The notes under the pieces were generated by a model that made no database searches, was not told the DNA's origin, and was given only the letters and a program-made list of their open reading frames with translations. Positions 8,725 to 18,272 of a stretch of 64,000 bases of DNA are shown here, piece by piece; positions within the stretch are counted from its first letter, which is position 1, and the number at the start of each line of letters is the position of its first letter. The position numbers were made by a program, and so were the translations under genes. The stretch comes from PALSA-612 sp963711315 (GTDB taxonomy: Bacteria > Actinomycetota > Thermoleophilia > Gaiellales > Gaiellaceae): assembly GCA_963711315.1 (NCBI GenBank), contig CAVQDQ010000003.1:744001-808000 (forward strand), written 5' to 3'.

Positions 8725-9065
8725 GGCCGGTCGACGGTGACGGCCGAGTACTCGGCGGGCGGGTCGAGCTGGACGTGCGGCTTGCGCACGCGCACGCGCA
8801 CGCGCTCCACCGCGAACCGACCGTTCAGCTCATCGGCCACCCGTGCAGCGAGCGTCTCCAGCAGCCGCACGCGCTCGCGATCCGACACTTCGCGGACGCA
8901 CGCCGCCACCTCGCGGTAGTCGATCGTGCGCTCGATGTCGTCGGCGGCCGGCTCGTGTCGTGGCCATAGCGAAATGTCGAAGAGGAACGTCTGACCCTCG
9001 CGCTCCTCGATCTCGGTGGCGCCGTGGTAGCCGAAGACCTCGACGCCGTGCAGCTCGATCGTCAC
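8721..9065 (-). CDS. folB: Dihydroneopterin aldolase, fused in frame to the C-terminus of FolP
   Basis: Cleaves 7,8-dihydroneopterin to 6-hydroxymethyl-dihydropterin and glycolaldehyde. The domain starts TIELHGVEVFGYHGATEIEE, typical FolB, and continues YREVAACVREVSDRERVRLLETLA. No stop separates it from the end of FolP (RVHDVRETVQALPV runs straight on), so it is the second half of a FolP-FolB protein unless the internal GTG at 9065 is used as a start; that would give a 114-residue FolB. Coordinates mark the domain. It overlaps folK by four bases. Confidence 0.85.
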   Translation of the reverse strand: MTIELHGVEVFGYHGATEIEEREGQTFLFDISLWPRHEPAADDIERTIDYREVAACVREVSDRERVRLLETLAARVADELNGRFAVERVRVRVRKPHVQLDPPAEYSAVTVDRP

Positions 9066-9821
9066 GACCGGCAACGCCTGGACGGTTTCGCGGACGTCGT
9101 GCACCCGGACAATGGTCGCACCTGCGGCGACAGCGATGACGGCCGCCGCAACGCTCGCCTCCACCGACCCCACCGTCGCCTCGGGCTCTCCGAGCAGCCG
9201 GCCGAGGAAGCGCTTGCGAGACGCGCCGACCAGCACGGGGCGGCCGAGCGCACTAGCTCGTCCAGGCGGTTCAGCAGCTCGACGTTGTGCTCCACCGTCT
9301 TGCCGAAGCCGATGCCCGGGTCAACGCAAATTCGCTCCTCCGCGACTCCCGCCGCCACTGCGAACGCAAGCCGCTCCTCGAGGAACCTCCTTGACATCCG
9401 ACACGACGTCGTCGTACCGAGGATCGTCCTGCATCGTTCGCGGCTCGCCGAGCATGTGCATGAGACAGAGGTAGGCATCCGACCCTGCGACGAGCTCGGC
9501 CATGGCGGGATCGCCGCGTAGCGCCGTGACGTCGTTGACGAGCTCTGCGCCGAGCTCGAGAGCACGTCGCGCCACCTCTGCCTTCGACGTGTCGATCGAG
9601 AACGGCACGTCCCCGAGCCGCTCCAGCACCGGCACGACGCGTCGTAGCTCCTCGTCGACGGGGACGCCTTCCGAGCCGGGCCGCGTGGACTCACCACCGA
9701 CGTCCACGATCGCAGCTCCCGCCTCGACCATCCGCCGGGCGGACCCGGCGGCCGCATCGGGAGCGAGGTTGACGCCACCGTCGGAGAACGAGTCCGGCGT
9801 GACGTTGACGATGCCCATCAC
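9066..9821 (-). CDS. folP: Dihydropteroate synthase, N-terminal part of a FolP-FolB fusion (frameshifted)
   Basis: Condenses 4-aminobenzoate with the pterin pyrophosphate to dihydropteroate, the sulfonamide target. Signatures: MGIVNVTPDSFSDGG at the start, DVGGESTRPGS (pterin site), FSIDTSKAEVARRALE, ELVNDVTAL, then DPGIGFGKTVEHN and VLVGASRKRFLG after two shifts. An extra G near 9393-9400 should be removed (VSDVKEFLEERLAF) and a base is missing near 9238-9246 (LVALGRPVLVGAS). The start at 9821 is GTG followed by ATG; upstream in-frame codons offer no better choice. Downstream of ftsH, as in other actinobacteria, but folE is not between them. Confidence 0.9.
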
Positions 9822-9853
9822 CGATGGGCGCGGGAACCGCTCCTCGATCGGGA

Positions 9854-11816
<1,963 letters not shown>

Positions 11817-11837
11817 AGGAGATCTCCTGGACAAATC

Positions 11838-11853
11838 AGGGTAGCACTACCCT
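11838..11853. repeat. Inverted repeat between hpt and ftsH
   Basis: AGGGTA-GCAC-TACCCT, a perfect 6-bp stem with a four-base loop, followed on the plus strand by TTTT. Both neighbours are on the minus strand, where no T-run follows, so it is not a terminator for hpt; it could be a weak plus-strand terminator or a binding site in the ftsH leader. Confidence 0.35.
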
Positions 11854-11886
11854 TTTGTTCGGCCCCGCGGGAGGAATGGATGAGGG

Positions 11887-12450
11887 CTAGGCGCCTTCGG
11901 GGATGAGGTCTTCGCTCAGTACGCCGACGTAGGGCAGGTTCCTGTACCGCTCCGCGAAGTCGAGCCCGTAGCCGATGACGAACTTGTTCGGGATCTCGAA
12001 GCCGACCCAGCGCACCGGCACGTCGATCTCGCGCCGCGACGGCTTCGTCATCAGCGCGCAGACCTCCAGCGACGCGGGCTCGCGCGACTCGAGGTTGCGG
12101 ATGAGGTACGAGAGCGTGAGGCCCGAGTCGACGATGTCCTCCACGACGAGCACGTGGCGGCCCTCGATGTTGATGTCGAGATCCTTGAGGATGCGAACGA
12201 CTCCCGAGGAGTCCGTCGAGGCGCCGTAGCTCGTGATCGCCATGAAGTCGACCTCGCACGGGACCGTGAGGTTTCGCATGAGGTCGGCCATGAAGAACAC
12301 GGCCCCTTTGAGCACGCCGACGAGCAGCAGGTCGCGGCCGCGGTAGTAGTCGGAGATCTCCTCGCCGAGCTCGCCGATGCGCGTGCGCAGCGCATCCGCG
12401 TCGATGAGCACATCACCGACGCCGCGCTCGAGCTCGGACGTGATCTCTAT
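11887..12450 (-). CDS. hpt: Hypoxanthine phosphoribosyltransferase (start uncertain, possible ATA)
   Basis: Purine salvage: makes IMP or GMP from hypoxanthine or guanine and PRPP. Family motifs: DLLLVGVLKGAVFFMADL, MAITSYGASTDSSGVVRILK, the PRPP loop VLVVEDIVDSGLTLSYL, and WVGFEIPNKFVIGYGLD. Homology begins around EITSELERGVGDVLID, where no ATG/GTG/TTG exists. The ATA at 12450 overlaps the tilS stop (ATAG) and has AAGGTGAG about seven bases upstream, giving 187 residues. Alternatives are GTG at 12411 (174 residues, poor ribosome site) or GTG at 12531 (long overlap with tilS). Neighbours tilS and ftsH match the actinobacterial order. Confidence 0.9.
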   Translation of the reverse strand: MEITSELERGVGDVLIDADALRTRIGELGEEISDYYRGRDLLLVGVLKGAVFFMADLMRNLTVPCEVDFMAITSYGASTDSSGVVRILKDLDINIEGRHVLVVEDIVDSGLTLSYLIRNLESREPASLEVCALMTKPSRREIDVPVRWVGFEIPNKFVIGYGLDFAERYRNLPYVGVLSEDLIPEGA

Positions 12451-13412
12451 GAGCGTCTCACCTTCACCTCGGGATTGTCCACGATCCCCGGGATCGAGAC
12501 AACCTCGTTCTCGCGAACGACGAGCGGCCACGTCGCGCGCTCACGGCGAGGCACCTTCGCGTCCGTGAACACGTCCTGGACCTTGCGGCTCCTGCCGGCG
12601 AGGCGATCGCCGGGCTGCCACGTGCGCACCTCCAGCCCGGGGGTGGCCGATTCGATCGTCCACGGGCCGAAGCGAACGGGCCCCCGCTCGAGCGTCAGGC
12701 GGTCGTACTCGCGTACGGCGTGGATGCCGTGGCCCAGGTCGGCCTCCTTCGTGCCGTCGGCGGACGAGAGCAGGTCGAGCAGCGTCCGCTCGAGAATGCG
12801 GGGCAGGCGTTGCCTCGAGGGCTGCTCCGCCAACGCAAGCAGATTCGCCCGCGCCCGCCCGTCGAGCTGCTCGAGCAGCGGCAGCAGCTCGGTGCGGATC
12901 AAGCCACGCTTCGTGTCGACATTCGTCGAGTCCGTGCGGTAGGGCAACCCCACCTCGCGGCAGTAGGCCTCCGTTTCCTCGCCCCAGACGGTGAGCAGAG
13001 GCCGGACGACGCCATCCTGGCGCTTCGGCTTGATGCCGCTCGGCCGGCCGCTCGATACGAGGCGGTAGAGGACGGTCTCGACGTTGTCGGAAGCCGTATG
13101 GCCCGTGGCGCGAAGCCGTTCGCTTGCGTACGAGTAACGGATGTCGCGCAACTCGGCCTCGGTCTGCGCCGCCGGTGCATCGACGACGTCGGCCCCGAGC
13201 ACGTCACGGCAGAATCGGGCATCGACGTCGGACTCCTCGTCGCGCAGTCCGTGGTTCACATGCAGCGCCGAGACGCGATAGCCGAGCTCGCCCATGACGT
13301 GCCAGAGGCACGTCGAGTCTGGCCCGCCCGAGACGAGGCACGTCACCTCGCCGCCAGGAGGAATGAGGTCGTGCCTGCAGATCTGCAACTCGATTCGGGC
13401 CCGGAGCTCCAC
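12447..13412 (-). CDS. tilS: tRNA(Ile)-lysidine synthase
   Basis: Modifies C34 of the tRNA-Ile CAU anticodon to lysidine, changing it from Met to Ile. The PP-loop ATPase signature VTCLVSGGPDSTCLWHVM is near residue 25, followed by ALHVNHGLRDEESDVDARFC and the SERLRATGHTASDNVETVLY segment. 321 residues, a short single-domain-plus-tail actinobacterial form. The GTG at 13412 (MELRARIELQICRHDLI) is chosen; the longer reading would run through the divergent gene's 5' end. First gene of the minus-strand block that continues into hpt, ftsH and the folate genes. Confidence 0.92.
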   Translation of the reverse strand: MELRARIELQICRHDLIPPGGEVTCLVSGGPDSTCLWHVMGELGYRVSALHVNHGLRDEESDVDARFCRDVLGADVVDAPAAQTEAELRDIRYSYASERLRATGHTASDNVETVLYRLVSSGRPSGIKPKRQDGVVRPLLTVWGEETEAYCREVGLPYRTDSTNVDTKRGLIRTELLPLLEQLDGRARANLLALAEQPSRQRLPRILERTLLDLLSSADGTKEADLGHGIHAVREYDRLTLERGPVRFGPWTIESATPGLEVRTWQPGDRLAGRSRKVQDVFTDAKVPRRERATWPLVVRENEVVSIPGIVDNPEVKVRRS

Positions 13413-13443
13413 ATGACCATTGTGCCTTGCTACGTTCGGTTCG

Positions 13444-13860
13444 GTGCTCGACGAGACGACAGAGTTCGGGCGGCGTGCGGCACGGCGGTTGCGCGAGGAG
13501 CGGCTTGCCTGGCTGACGACCGTCTCGCCTCGCGGCACGCCCCAGCCCGTTCCTGTCTGGTTCCTCTGGGACGGCAACGAGAGCGTCCTCCTCTACAGTC
13601 GGCCGGACACGCCGAAGCTGCGCAACATCGCCGCGAACCCGCGCGTCAGCCTTCACCTGGACGGTAACGGCCAGGGCGGCGACATCGTCGTCTGCGTCGG
13701 GCAAGCCTCGGCCTCGGACGATCCGCCGGCACACCAGATCGACGACTACGTGGAGAAGTACGCCGGCCTCATCGAGCGCAATCGCTGGTCGCCGGAATCG
13801 TTCGCCGCCGATTACTCCGTGCCGCTGCGCATCGCGATCACGCGCATCCGCGGCCATTGA
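13444..13860 (+). CDS. Pyridoxamine 5'-phosphate oxidase-fold protein, probably F420-dependent (TIGR03667/Rv3369-like)
   Basis: Split beta-barrel flavin/F420-binding protein, 138 residues. It carries ERLAWLTTVSPRGTPQPVPV, LLYSRPDTPKLRNIAANPRV and VEKYAGLIERNRWSPESFAA, the pattern of the Rv3369-like F420-dependent enzymes rather than true PdxH. Substrate unknown. The GTG at 13444 is preferred to the TTG at 13420, which would leave only seven bases to the divergent tilS. It ends just before a strong terminator hairpin. Confidence 0.82.
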   Translation: MLDETTEFGRRAARRLREERLAWLTTVSPRGTPQPVPVWFLWDGNESVLLYSRPDTPKLRNIAANPRVSLHLDGNGQGGDIVVCVGQASASDDPPAHQIDDYVEKYAGLIERNRWSPESFAADYSVPLRIAITRIRGH

Positions 13861-13875
13861 GCCTCGCAGCAAGAC

Positions 13876-13902
13876 GAAGGGCCCGGACGAGCCGGGCCCT
13901 TC
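13876..13902. terminator. Hairpin terminator after the PPOX-fold gene
   Basis: Perfect 11-bp stem GAAGGGCCCGG / CCGGGCCCTTC around a five-base loop ACGAG, between convergent genes. No long T-run follows, which is common for GC-rich actinobacterial terminators. The symmetry could serve both directions. Confidence 0.8.
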
Positions 13903-13965
13903 GGGTGGTAGCTGAGCTAACTGTCTAGCGGTGGTCGACGGTTGCCGGGTTAAGCCTTGCGGCCG

Positions 13966-14560
13966 TTACCCCAGCACCAGCACAGCGGCACTGGGTCCCA
14001 GCAGCGATGCGACGCCCGCGTTCACCGTGAGGTTGTAGAAGCACGGGGTGAGCCAGCGGATTGTCCACCTGCGCGACCGTGACGTCGTAACTCGAGAACG
14101 CCGGGACGACGAACGAGAAGTGCTGAGCGGTGAAGCTCGGTGGAGCGATGTTGGCACCACCACTCTGACCCGCATCGCCGAGGTAGTTCAGACTCGGGTC
14201 AAGGGGGTCGAAGGGCGCATTCGCCTGCGAGAAGGCGTTGACGGGGATACCGCCTGGCGCGTCGAGACACTGGTGCGTCAGGAACACGTGGACGCACTGG
14301 GCCTTCGGCGTCGCGTTGGTGAATGTGCGCGTGTCGCGGTTACGGAGAGTTGCATCCCCGAGCAGGCCAGGATTAGCCTTCGGGAGGGCCGTCCAGCAAT
14401 TGCTCGGGACGCCGTCTCGGAAGAGGCGATCGTTCTGGAAGTCGTCGGTGATGCTCAGCGTCCCGGGGAACGTCGCGCTAAGCGCCACCGGTACGGCAAT
14501 GGCTGCGGCAAGGACGACGGCTCCTCCGAGCAGAGCCAGCCGCTTACGCGTAAATCGCAT
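13966..14560 (-). CDS. Secreted protein of unknown function (frameshifted)
   Basis: About 197 residues with a clear Sec signal: MRFTRKRLALLGGAVVLAAA then a hydrophobic run and an ALSA/T-type cleavage site near residue 33. The mature part is rich in Asn, Pro and Ser and holds three cysteines early (NCWTALPK, KAQCVHVFLTHQC). The shift lies in a GGGG run at 14045-14048: the repaired end reads PCFYNLTVNAGVASLLGP and stops at 13966; the unrepaired frame gives a basic nonsense tail. AGGAGGT at 14566-14572 supports the ATG at 14560. No family recognised; the terminator at 13876 probably serves it too. Confidence 0.7.
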
Positions 14561-14685
14561 GTATGACCTCCTGACGGGTTCGGTGCAGTCCTGGTACGGC
14601 AGTCTCGCTTGAACTCCTGCGAGTGTCAAGGAACAGTAATGGCGCTATCGGCCAACACACCGGTGGTCTTGAGAGCGCATCGTGC

Positions 14686-15474
14686 TCAGAAGATGAGGCT
14701 GCGGTAGGAAATCGTGCGGCGCATGCCTATTGCCTCGTAGACACGGATCGCCGGCACGTTCTCGGCGCGCACGAAGAGGCACACGCGCGGCACCTGAGCA
14801 AGCAGCCGGCGGCAGAGGTCGCGCATGCCGCGCTGCGCGAAGCCTTTGCCGCGCGCCACCGGGTCTACCCAGACCTGTTGCAGCTGGACGGCATGCGGCG
14901 TCCAGGCGGACGCCTCAGCCTTGAACAGGATCGTGCCGTTCTCGGCCCAGAGCCACGAGCGGCCTTCGCCGATCTGAGAGCGCGTTCGCCAGCGAAAGCC
15001 ATCGGGATCCGAGACCAGCGGGTCGACGCCGATCTCGTCCTCGTGCGCGGCGGCGCATGCCGGGACGAGCAGGTCGAGATCTGCAGGCGTGGCCTCGCGT
15101 AGCTCCGTGCCGCCGCTCTCGGGAGGCTCTTCGATCACGTACACGGGCTGACCGGACCGGTCGACCCGGGGCGCCGGAGCTCTCCTTCCGGCACGCTCCC
15201 ACAGCTCGCCGACCGCCGTCTCTTCGCCGATGATCATCCGAGCCCGCCCCCACTTGGGCGTCCGCGCGAAGGCCGCGCAGCCGGTGCCCGAGGGAACGAC
15301 GTTCGCTCCGACGTGGCAGAGCGCGGTGAGACCGGCTGCATCGGCCGTGGCCACGAACCGGCCCATGCCGCGTCGCGCCGCGTCATCCAGGTAGACGCGC
15401 TCGACGGGCTCCTCGGCGCAGAAGTCGAGGACCTGCTCCAGGCGCGGCTCGAACACCCGTGCCTTCTTCCGCAT
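14686..15474 (-). CDS. GNAT family N-acetyltransferase with DUF4081-like N-terminal domain
   Basis: 262 residues. The N-terminal half (about 1-110), with VERVYLDDAARRGMG and ALCHVGANVVPSGTGCAAFA, resembles the DUF4081 domain fused to GNAT in actinobacteria (Rv2867c type). The C-terminal half is GNAT: QQVWVDPVARGKGFAQRGMR is the acetyl-CoA loop and VRAENVPAIRVYEAIGMRRT the last strand. Substrate unknown. The ATG at 15474 leaves 12 bases to the divergent deoD, so promoters must overlap the coding starts. A long open frame upstream to 16821 is antisense to deoD and was not used. Confidence 0.85.
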   Translation of the reverse strand: MRKKARVFEPRLEQVLDFCAEEPVERVYLDDAARRGMGRFVATADAAGLTALCHVGANVVPSGTGCAAFARTPKWGRARMIIGEETAVGELWERAGRRAPAPRVDRSGQPVYVIEEPPESGGTELREATPADLDLLVPACAAAHEDEIGVDPLVSDPDGFRWRTRSQIGEGRSWLWAENGTILFKAEASAWTPHAVQLQQVWVDPVARGKGFAQRGMRDLCRRLLAQVPRVCLFVRAENVPAIRVYEAIGMRRTISYRSLIF

Positions 15475-15486
15475 CGGTATGAAAGT

Positions 15487-16206
15487 ATGGCGCGCGTGGC
15501 GATCCACCTTCGTGCCGAGCCCGGCGACTACGCCGAGGCCTGCCTCCTCCCCGGCGACCCGCTGCGGGCGAAGTACATCGCCGAGACGTTCTTCGACGAC
15601 TCGCGTCAGGTGAACGTCGAGCGCGGCATGCTCGGCTTCACCGGCACCTTCGGCGGCAAGCCGGTGTCCGTTCAGGCGAGCGGCATGGGCTGCCCGTCGG
15701 CGGCGATCGTGGTCGAGGAGCTGGCGATGCTCGGCGTGAAGCGCATCGTCCGCGTCGGCACATGCGGCGGGCTCCAGCCGGATATGAAGCTCGGCGACCT
15801 CATCGTTGCCATCACCGCCGTCCCCGCCGACTCGACGGCGACGCACCTCGTTCCCGAGCCACATGTGCCCACGGCCGACTGGGAGCTCGTCCACGGAGCC
15901 GTCCACGCCGCCAAGGAGCTCGGCAAGGCCGTCCGCGTCGGCCCGATCGTCTCCAGCGACCTCTTCTACAACCCGGATGACGGCCAGTATGCGCGCTGGT
16001 CGGCGCGCGGCATTCTCGCCGTCGAGATGGAAGCCGCCGTGCTGTTCACGCTCGGTGCGCTGAAAGGCGTGCAGGCCGGCTGCCTGCTCACCGTGTCCGA
16101 CATCGTCGTGGAGGGCGAGTTCCTCCGCATCTCCGACGAAGAGATGCGCGCCGCCGTCGATCAGATGACCGAGCTCGCTCTGACCACGGTCACGGCGTCC
16201 CATTAG
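15487..16206 (+). CDS. deoD: Purine-nucleoside phosphorylase, DeoD type
   Basis: Phosphorolysis of purine nucleosides to base plus ribose 1-phosphate; 239 residues, the hexameric DeoD size. Signatures: AEACLLPGDPLRAKYIAETF, SVQASGMGCPSAAIVVEELA, RIVRVGTCGGLQPDMKLGD, and AVEMEAAVLFTLGALKGVQA, holding the ribose-contacting MEA, then LTVSD. It could feed free bases into hpt salvage or into the purine-degradation locus 30 kb away. Its stop overlaps the proposed start of the lipid kinase. Confidence 0.93.
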   Translation: MARVAIHLRAEPGDYAEACLLPGDPLRAKYIAETFFDDSRQVNVERGMLGFTGTFGGKPVSVQASGMGCPSAAIVVEELAMLGVKRIVRVGTCGGLQPDMKLGDLIVAITAVPADSTATHLVPEPHVPTADWELVHGAVHAAKELGKAVRVGPIVSSDLFYNPDDGQYARWSARGILAVEMEAAVLFTLGALKGVQAGCLLTVSDIVVEGEFLRISDEEMRAAVDQMTELALTTVTASH

Positions 16207-17113
16207 CCCTTCGGTCGCGTTTCTCGTCAATCCCGCGTCAGCCGGCGGCTCGACGGGCACACACTGGCCCGAGATCGCGAGGCGGGCGGCCGAGATGGGC
16301 CTGGAAGGGGACACGCTGTTCTCCGAACGGCCCGGGCACCTGCGAGAGCTCTCCCGGCAGGCAGCCGCAGGCGGCACAGAGTTGCTGGTCGCAGTCGGAG
16401 GAGACGGCACGGTGAACGAGGTCGTGAACGGCCTCGCCGGCGCCGAGAGTGCCTCGGCCGAGCTGGCGGTGATCCCGCGCGGGACAGGCGTGGACTTCGT
16501 GCGCACGTTCGACATCCCCACGAAGCTCGACGACGCCCTGCGCGTCGCTCGAACGGGGCGATCGCGGGCCATCGACCTGGGCCGCTCGTCGTACCGCTCG
16601 TGGAGCGGCGAGGACGAGAGCTCGTTGTTTGCGAACGTCGCGAGCGCGGGCATGAGCGGCGCGATCGCCAAGCGCGTGAACGAGTCCAAGAGCCGGTACG
16701 CCAAGGCGTCGTACTTCCTCGCCACGTTCGCGGTGTTCGCGCGCTGGCAGACCTCCGAGGTACGGGTCGCCGTGGACGGCGAGGCCCGCAGCGGCCGTAT
16801 GCGCGACGTCGTGGTCGCCAATTGCCGCTACTTCGGTGCCGGAATGAAGATCTGCCCCGAGGCCGAGCCGGACGACGGGCTGCTCGACACTCTCTTGATC
16901 GGAGACGTCACGAAGACAGACCTGGCGCTGACGCTGCCGAAGATCTACCGGGGGACGCACCTCCCTCACCCGAAGGCAGAGCTGCTGCGCGGCGGGACCG
17001 TCAGCGTGGAGGCCGACGTGCCCCTGCCCATCCAGCTGGACGGCGAGCAGCCCGGTACGACACCGGTCAGATTCGACGTCCTGCCGGAAGCGCTACGCCT
17101 GCGCGTCCCCTAG
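16202..17113 (+). CDS. Diacylglycerol kinase-family lipid kinase (non-canonical start)
   Basis: DAGK catalytic-domain enzyme phosphorylating a lipid or sphingoid-like alcohol. Homology clearly starts at SVAFLVNPASAGGSTGTHWP and continues with the nucleotide motif LLVAVGGDGTVNEVVNGLAG, VIPRGTGVDFVRTFDIP and GAGMKICPEAEPDDGLLD. No ATG, GTG or TTG exists between the in-frame stop at 16181-16183 and the ATG at 16295, which would delete about 30 conserved residues. The ATT at 16202 overlaps the deoD stop by one base and is the best positional candidate. Alternatively a base error destroyed a normal start. The 3' end overlaps the convergent coiled-coil gene by four bases. Confidence 0.82.
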   Translation: MSPSVAFLVNPASAGGSTGTHWPEIARRAAEMGLEGDTLFSERPGHLRELSRQAAAGGTELLVAVGGDGTVNEVVNGLAGAESASAELAVIPRGTGVDFVRTFDIPTKLDDALRVARTGRSRAIDLGRSSYRSWSGEDESSLFANVASAGMSGAIAKRVNESKSRYAKASYFLATFAVFARWQTSEVRVAVDGEARSGRMRDVVVANCRYFGAGMKICPEAEPDDGLLDTLLIGDVTKTDLALTLPKIYRGTHLPHPKAELLRGGTVSVEADVPLPIQLDGEQPGTTPVRFDVLPEALRLRVP

Positions 17114-17427
17114 GACTCGTCCGGCGTCTCGTCGGCGGCCGGCTTCTTGGCTGCCGGCTTCTTGGTCGCCGCAGGCTTCGACTTCTTCTCCAGCGCAGCC
17201 ACGCGCTCTTCGAGCGTGGTCACGCGCTTCTCGAGCGGGTCGATCGCCCGGATGCGAGTCGCGAGCTCGTCGAGCCGCTCGCGGAGCTGCTGAGCACCGT
17301 CGACCAGCACCTTGCCCATCGGCAGGTCGCTCAGCTTCTGCATCGCATCGCCACCGGCATCGGCCAACCGCGAGGCCAAGTCCTTCTCGTCCTTGGTCGT
17401 CTTCGTCGTCTTCGTCGTTTCCGTCAT
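17110..17427 (-). CDS. Small coiled-coil protein with Lys/Ala-rich tail
   Basis: 105 residues. The Thr/Lys-rich N-terminus is followed by LASRLADAGGDAMQKL, a heptad-type coiled coil (LRERLDELATRIRAIDPLEK, then VTTLEERVAALEKKSK) and an AATKKPAAKKPAADE tail like those of nucleoid- or polymer-binding proteins. The layout is reminiscent of phasins or DNA-compaction proteins, but no family is recognised. GAGAGGAGCGACC before the ATG gives a good ribosome site. Twenty bases downstream of the L,D-transpeptidase, possibly the same transcript. Confidence 0.65.
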   Translation of the reverse strand: MTETTKTTKTTKDEKDLASRLADAGGDAMQKLSDLPMGKVLVDGAQQLRERLDELATRIRAIDPLEKRVTTLEERVAALEKKSKPAATKKPAAKKPAADETPDES

Positions 17428-17447
17428 GGTCGCTCCTCTCGATGGTG

Positions 17448-18256
17448 TCAGGCCGTGATGATGACAGGCGTTCCCGCCTCCGCGGTGTCGAACACACGGC
17501 GCAGCACGTCGTTCTCGAGCCGGATGCAGCCGTGCGACGCCGCATGCCCGATCGACGAAGGGTCGTTGGTTCCGTGGATGGCGATGGGCCCGCCCTGAAT
17601 CCAGTCCTGCAGAACGTCGGAGAACGCCGAGATACCGACCGCGCCGGGGCCCCACGGCCCCGTGGGATCGGACGCAATGATGCGCTGGTTCACGTAGTAA
17701 CGGCCCGTCGGCGTAGGCGTCTCCGGAGCGCCAATCGCAACAGCAGCACGAAGGATCGGCTTGCCCTTCCGGTAGAGGACGAGCGTGCGCTCGGACAGGT
17801 CGACGGTGATGCGCGTCGGGACGCGGACGAGGCGGACGTCGTCGGCGTGGACGTAGCCTTCGATGCCGTTCGGCCGGGCCGGCAGCCGAACGCGGTACCA
17901 GAGGATCTTGCAGTCCTCGCCGAGCACGACACGGCGGGCGCCGAAGACCATGGCATGCCCGTTCTCGTTGAGCACGCCGAACGTGGCGATCGGCTTGCCT
18001 CCTGGCTCCTCGTAGGCGACCGTCTCGCGCTCGGCGATGGTGGCGTACGCGATCCGCTCGCCGCCGAGCCCGTGCACGTCGCCGGCGCAACCCCGCGGCT
18101 CGGGTTGGACCGGCCTGGCCTGCTCGATGGTCGAAGGCGGCTCGACGACCGGGGGGGCGGCGGCGGAGGGGCCTGGGCCGCCTGCTGGCCGGCTCGCTCC
18201 GATGAGCCGCAGCCGGCTGCCAGAGCGAGGGCGAAGGTCAGGATCGCGACTCGCAT
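17448..18256 (-). CDS. L,D-transpeptidase lipoprotein, YkuD family (frameshifted in a C-run)
   Basis: Cross-links peptidoglycan stem peptides (3-3 links) outside the membrane. The N-terminus MRVAILTFALALAAGCGSS is a lipoprotein signal with an AAGC lipobox, followed by a proline linker. After the linker, SH3-like segments lead to the YkuD domain with ITVDLSERTLVLYRKGKP, IAIHGTND and the catalytic ASHGCIRLEND. The frame breaks in the seven-base homopolymer at 18151-18157; eight or five bases would restore it to PVVEPPSTIEQARPV. The ATG at 18256 or the adjacent GTG at 18259 could start it. Confidence 0.85.
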
Positions 18257-18272
18257 CACGTCTCAGGGTAGT

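Noticed and set aside
11838..11856. Intrinsic terminator between hpt and ftsH
   Set aside because: The T-run follows the hairpin only on the plus strand, while both genes read on the minus strand; recorded as an inverted repeat only.
14686..16821. A 711-residue minus-strand open frame
   Set aside because: Only the last 263 codons are the GNAT gene; the rest is antisense to deoD and the lipid kinase and has no family likeness. Long open antisense frames are expected in such GC-rich DNA.
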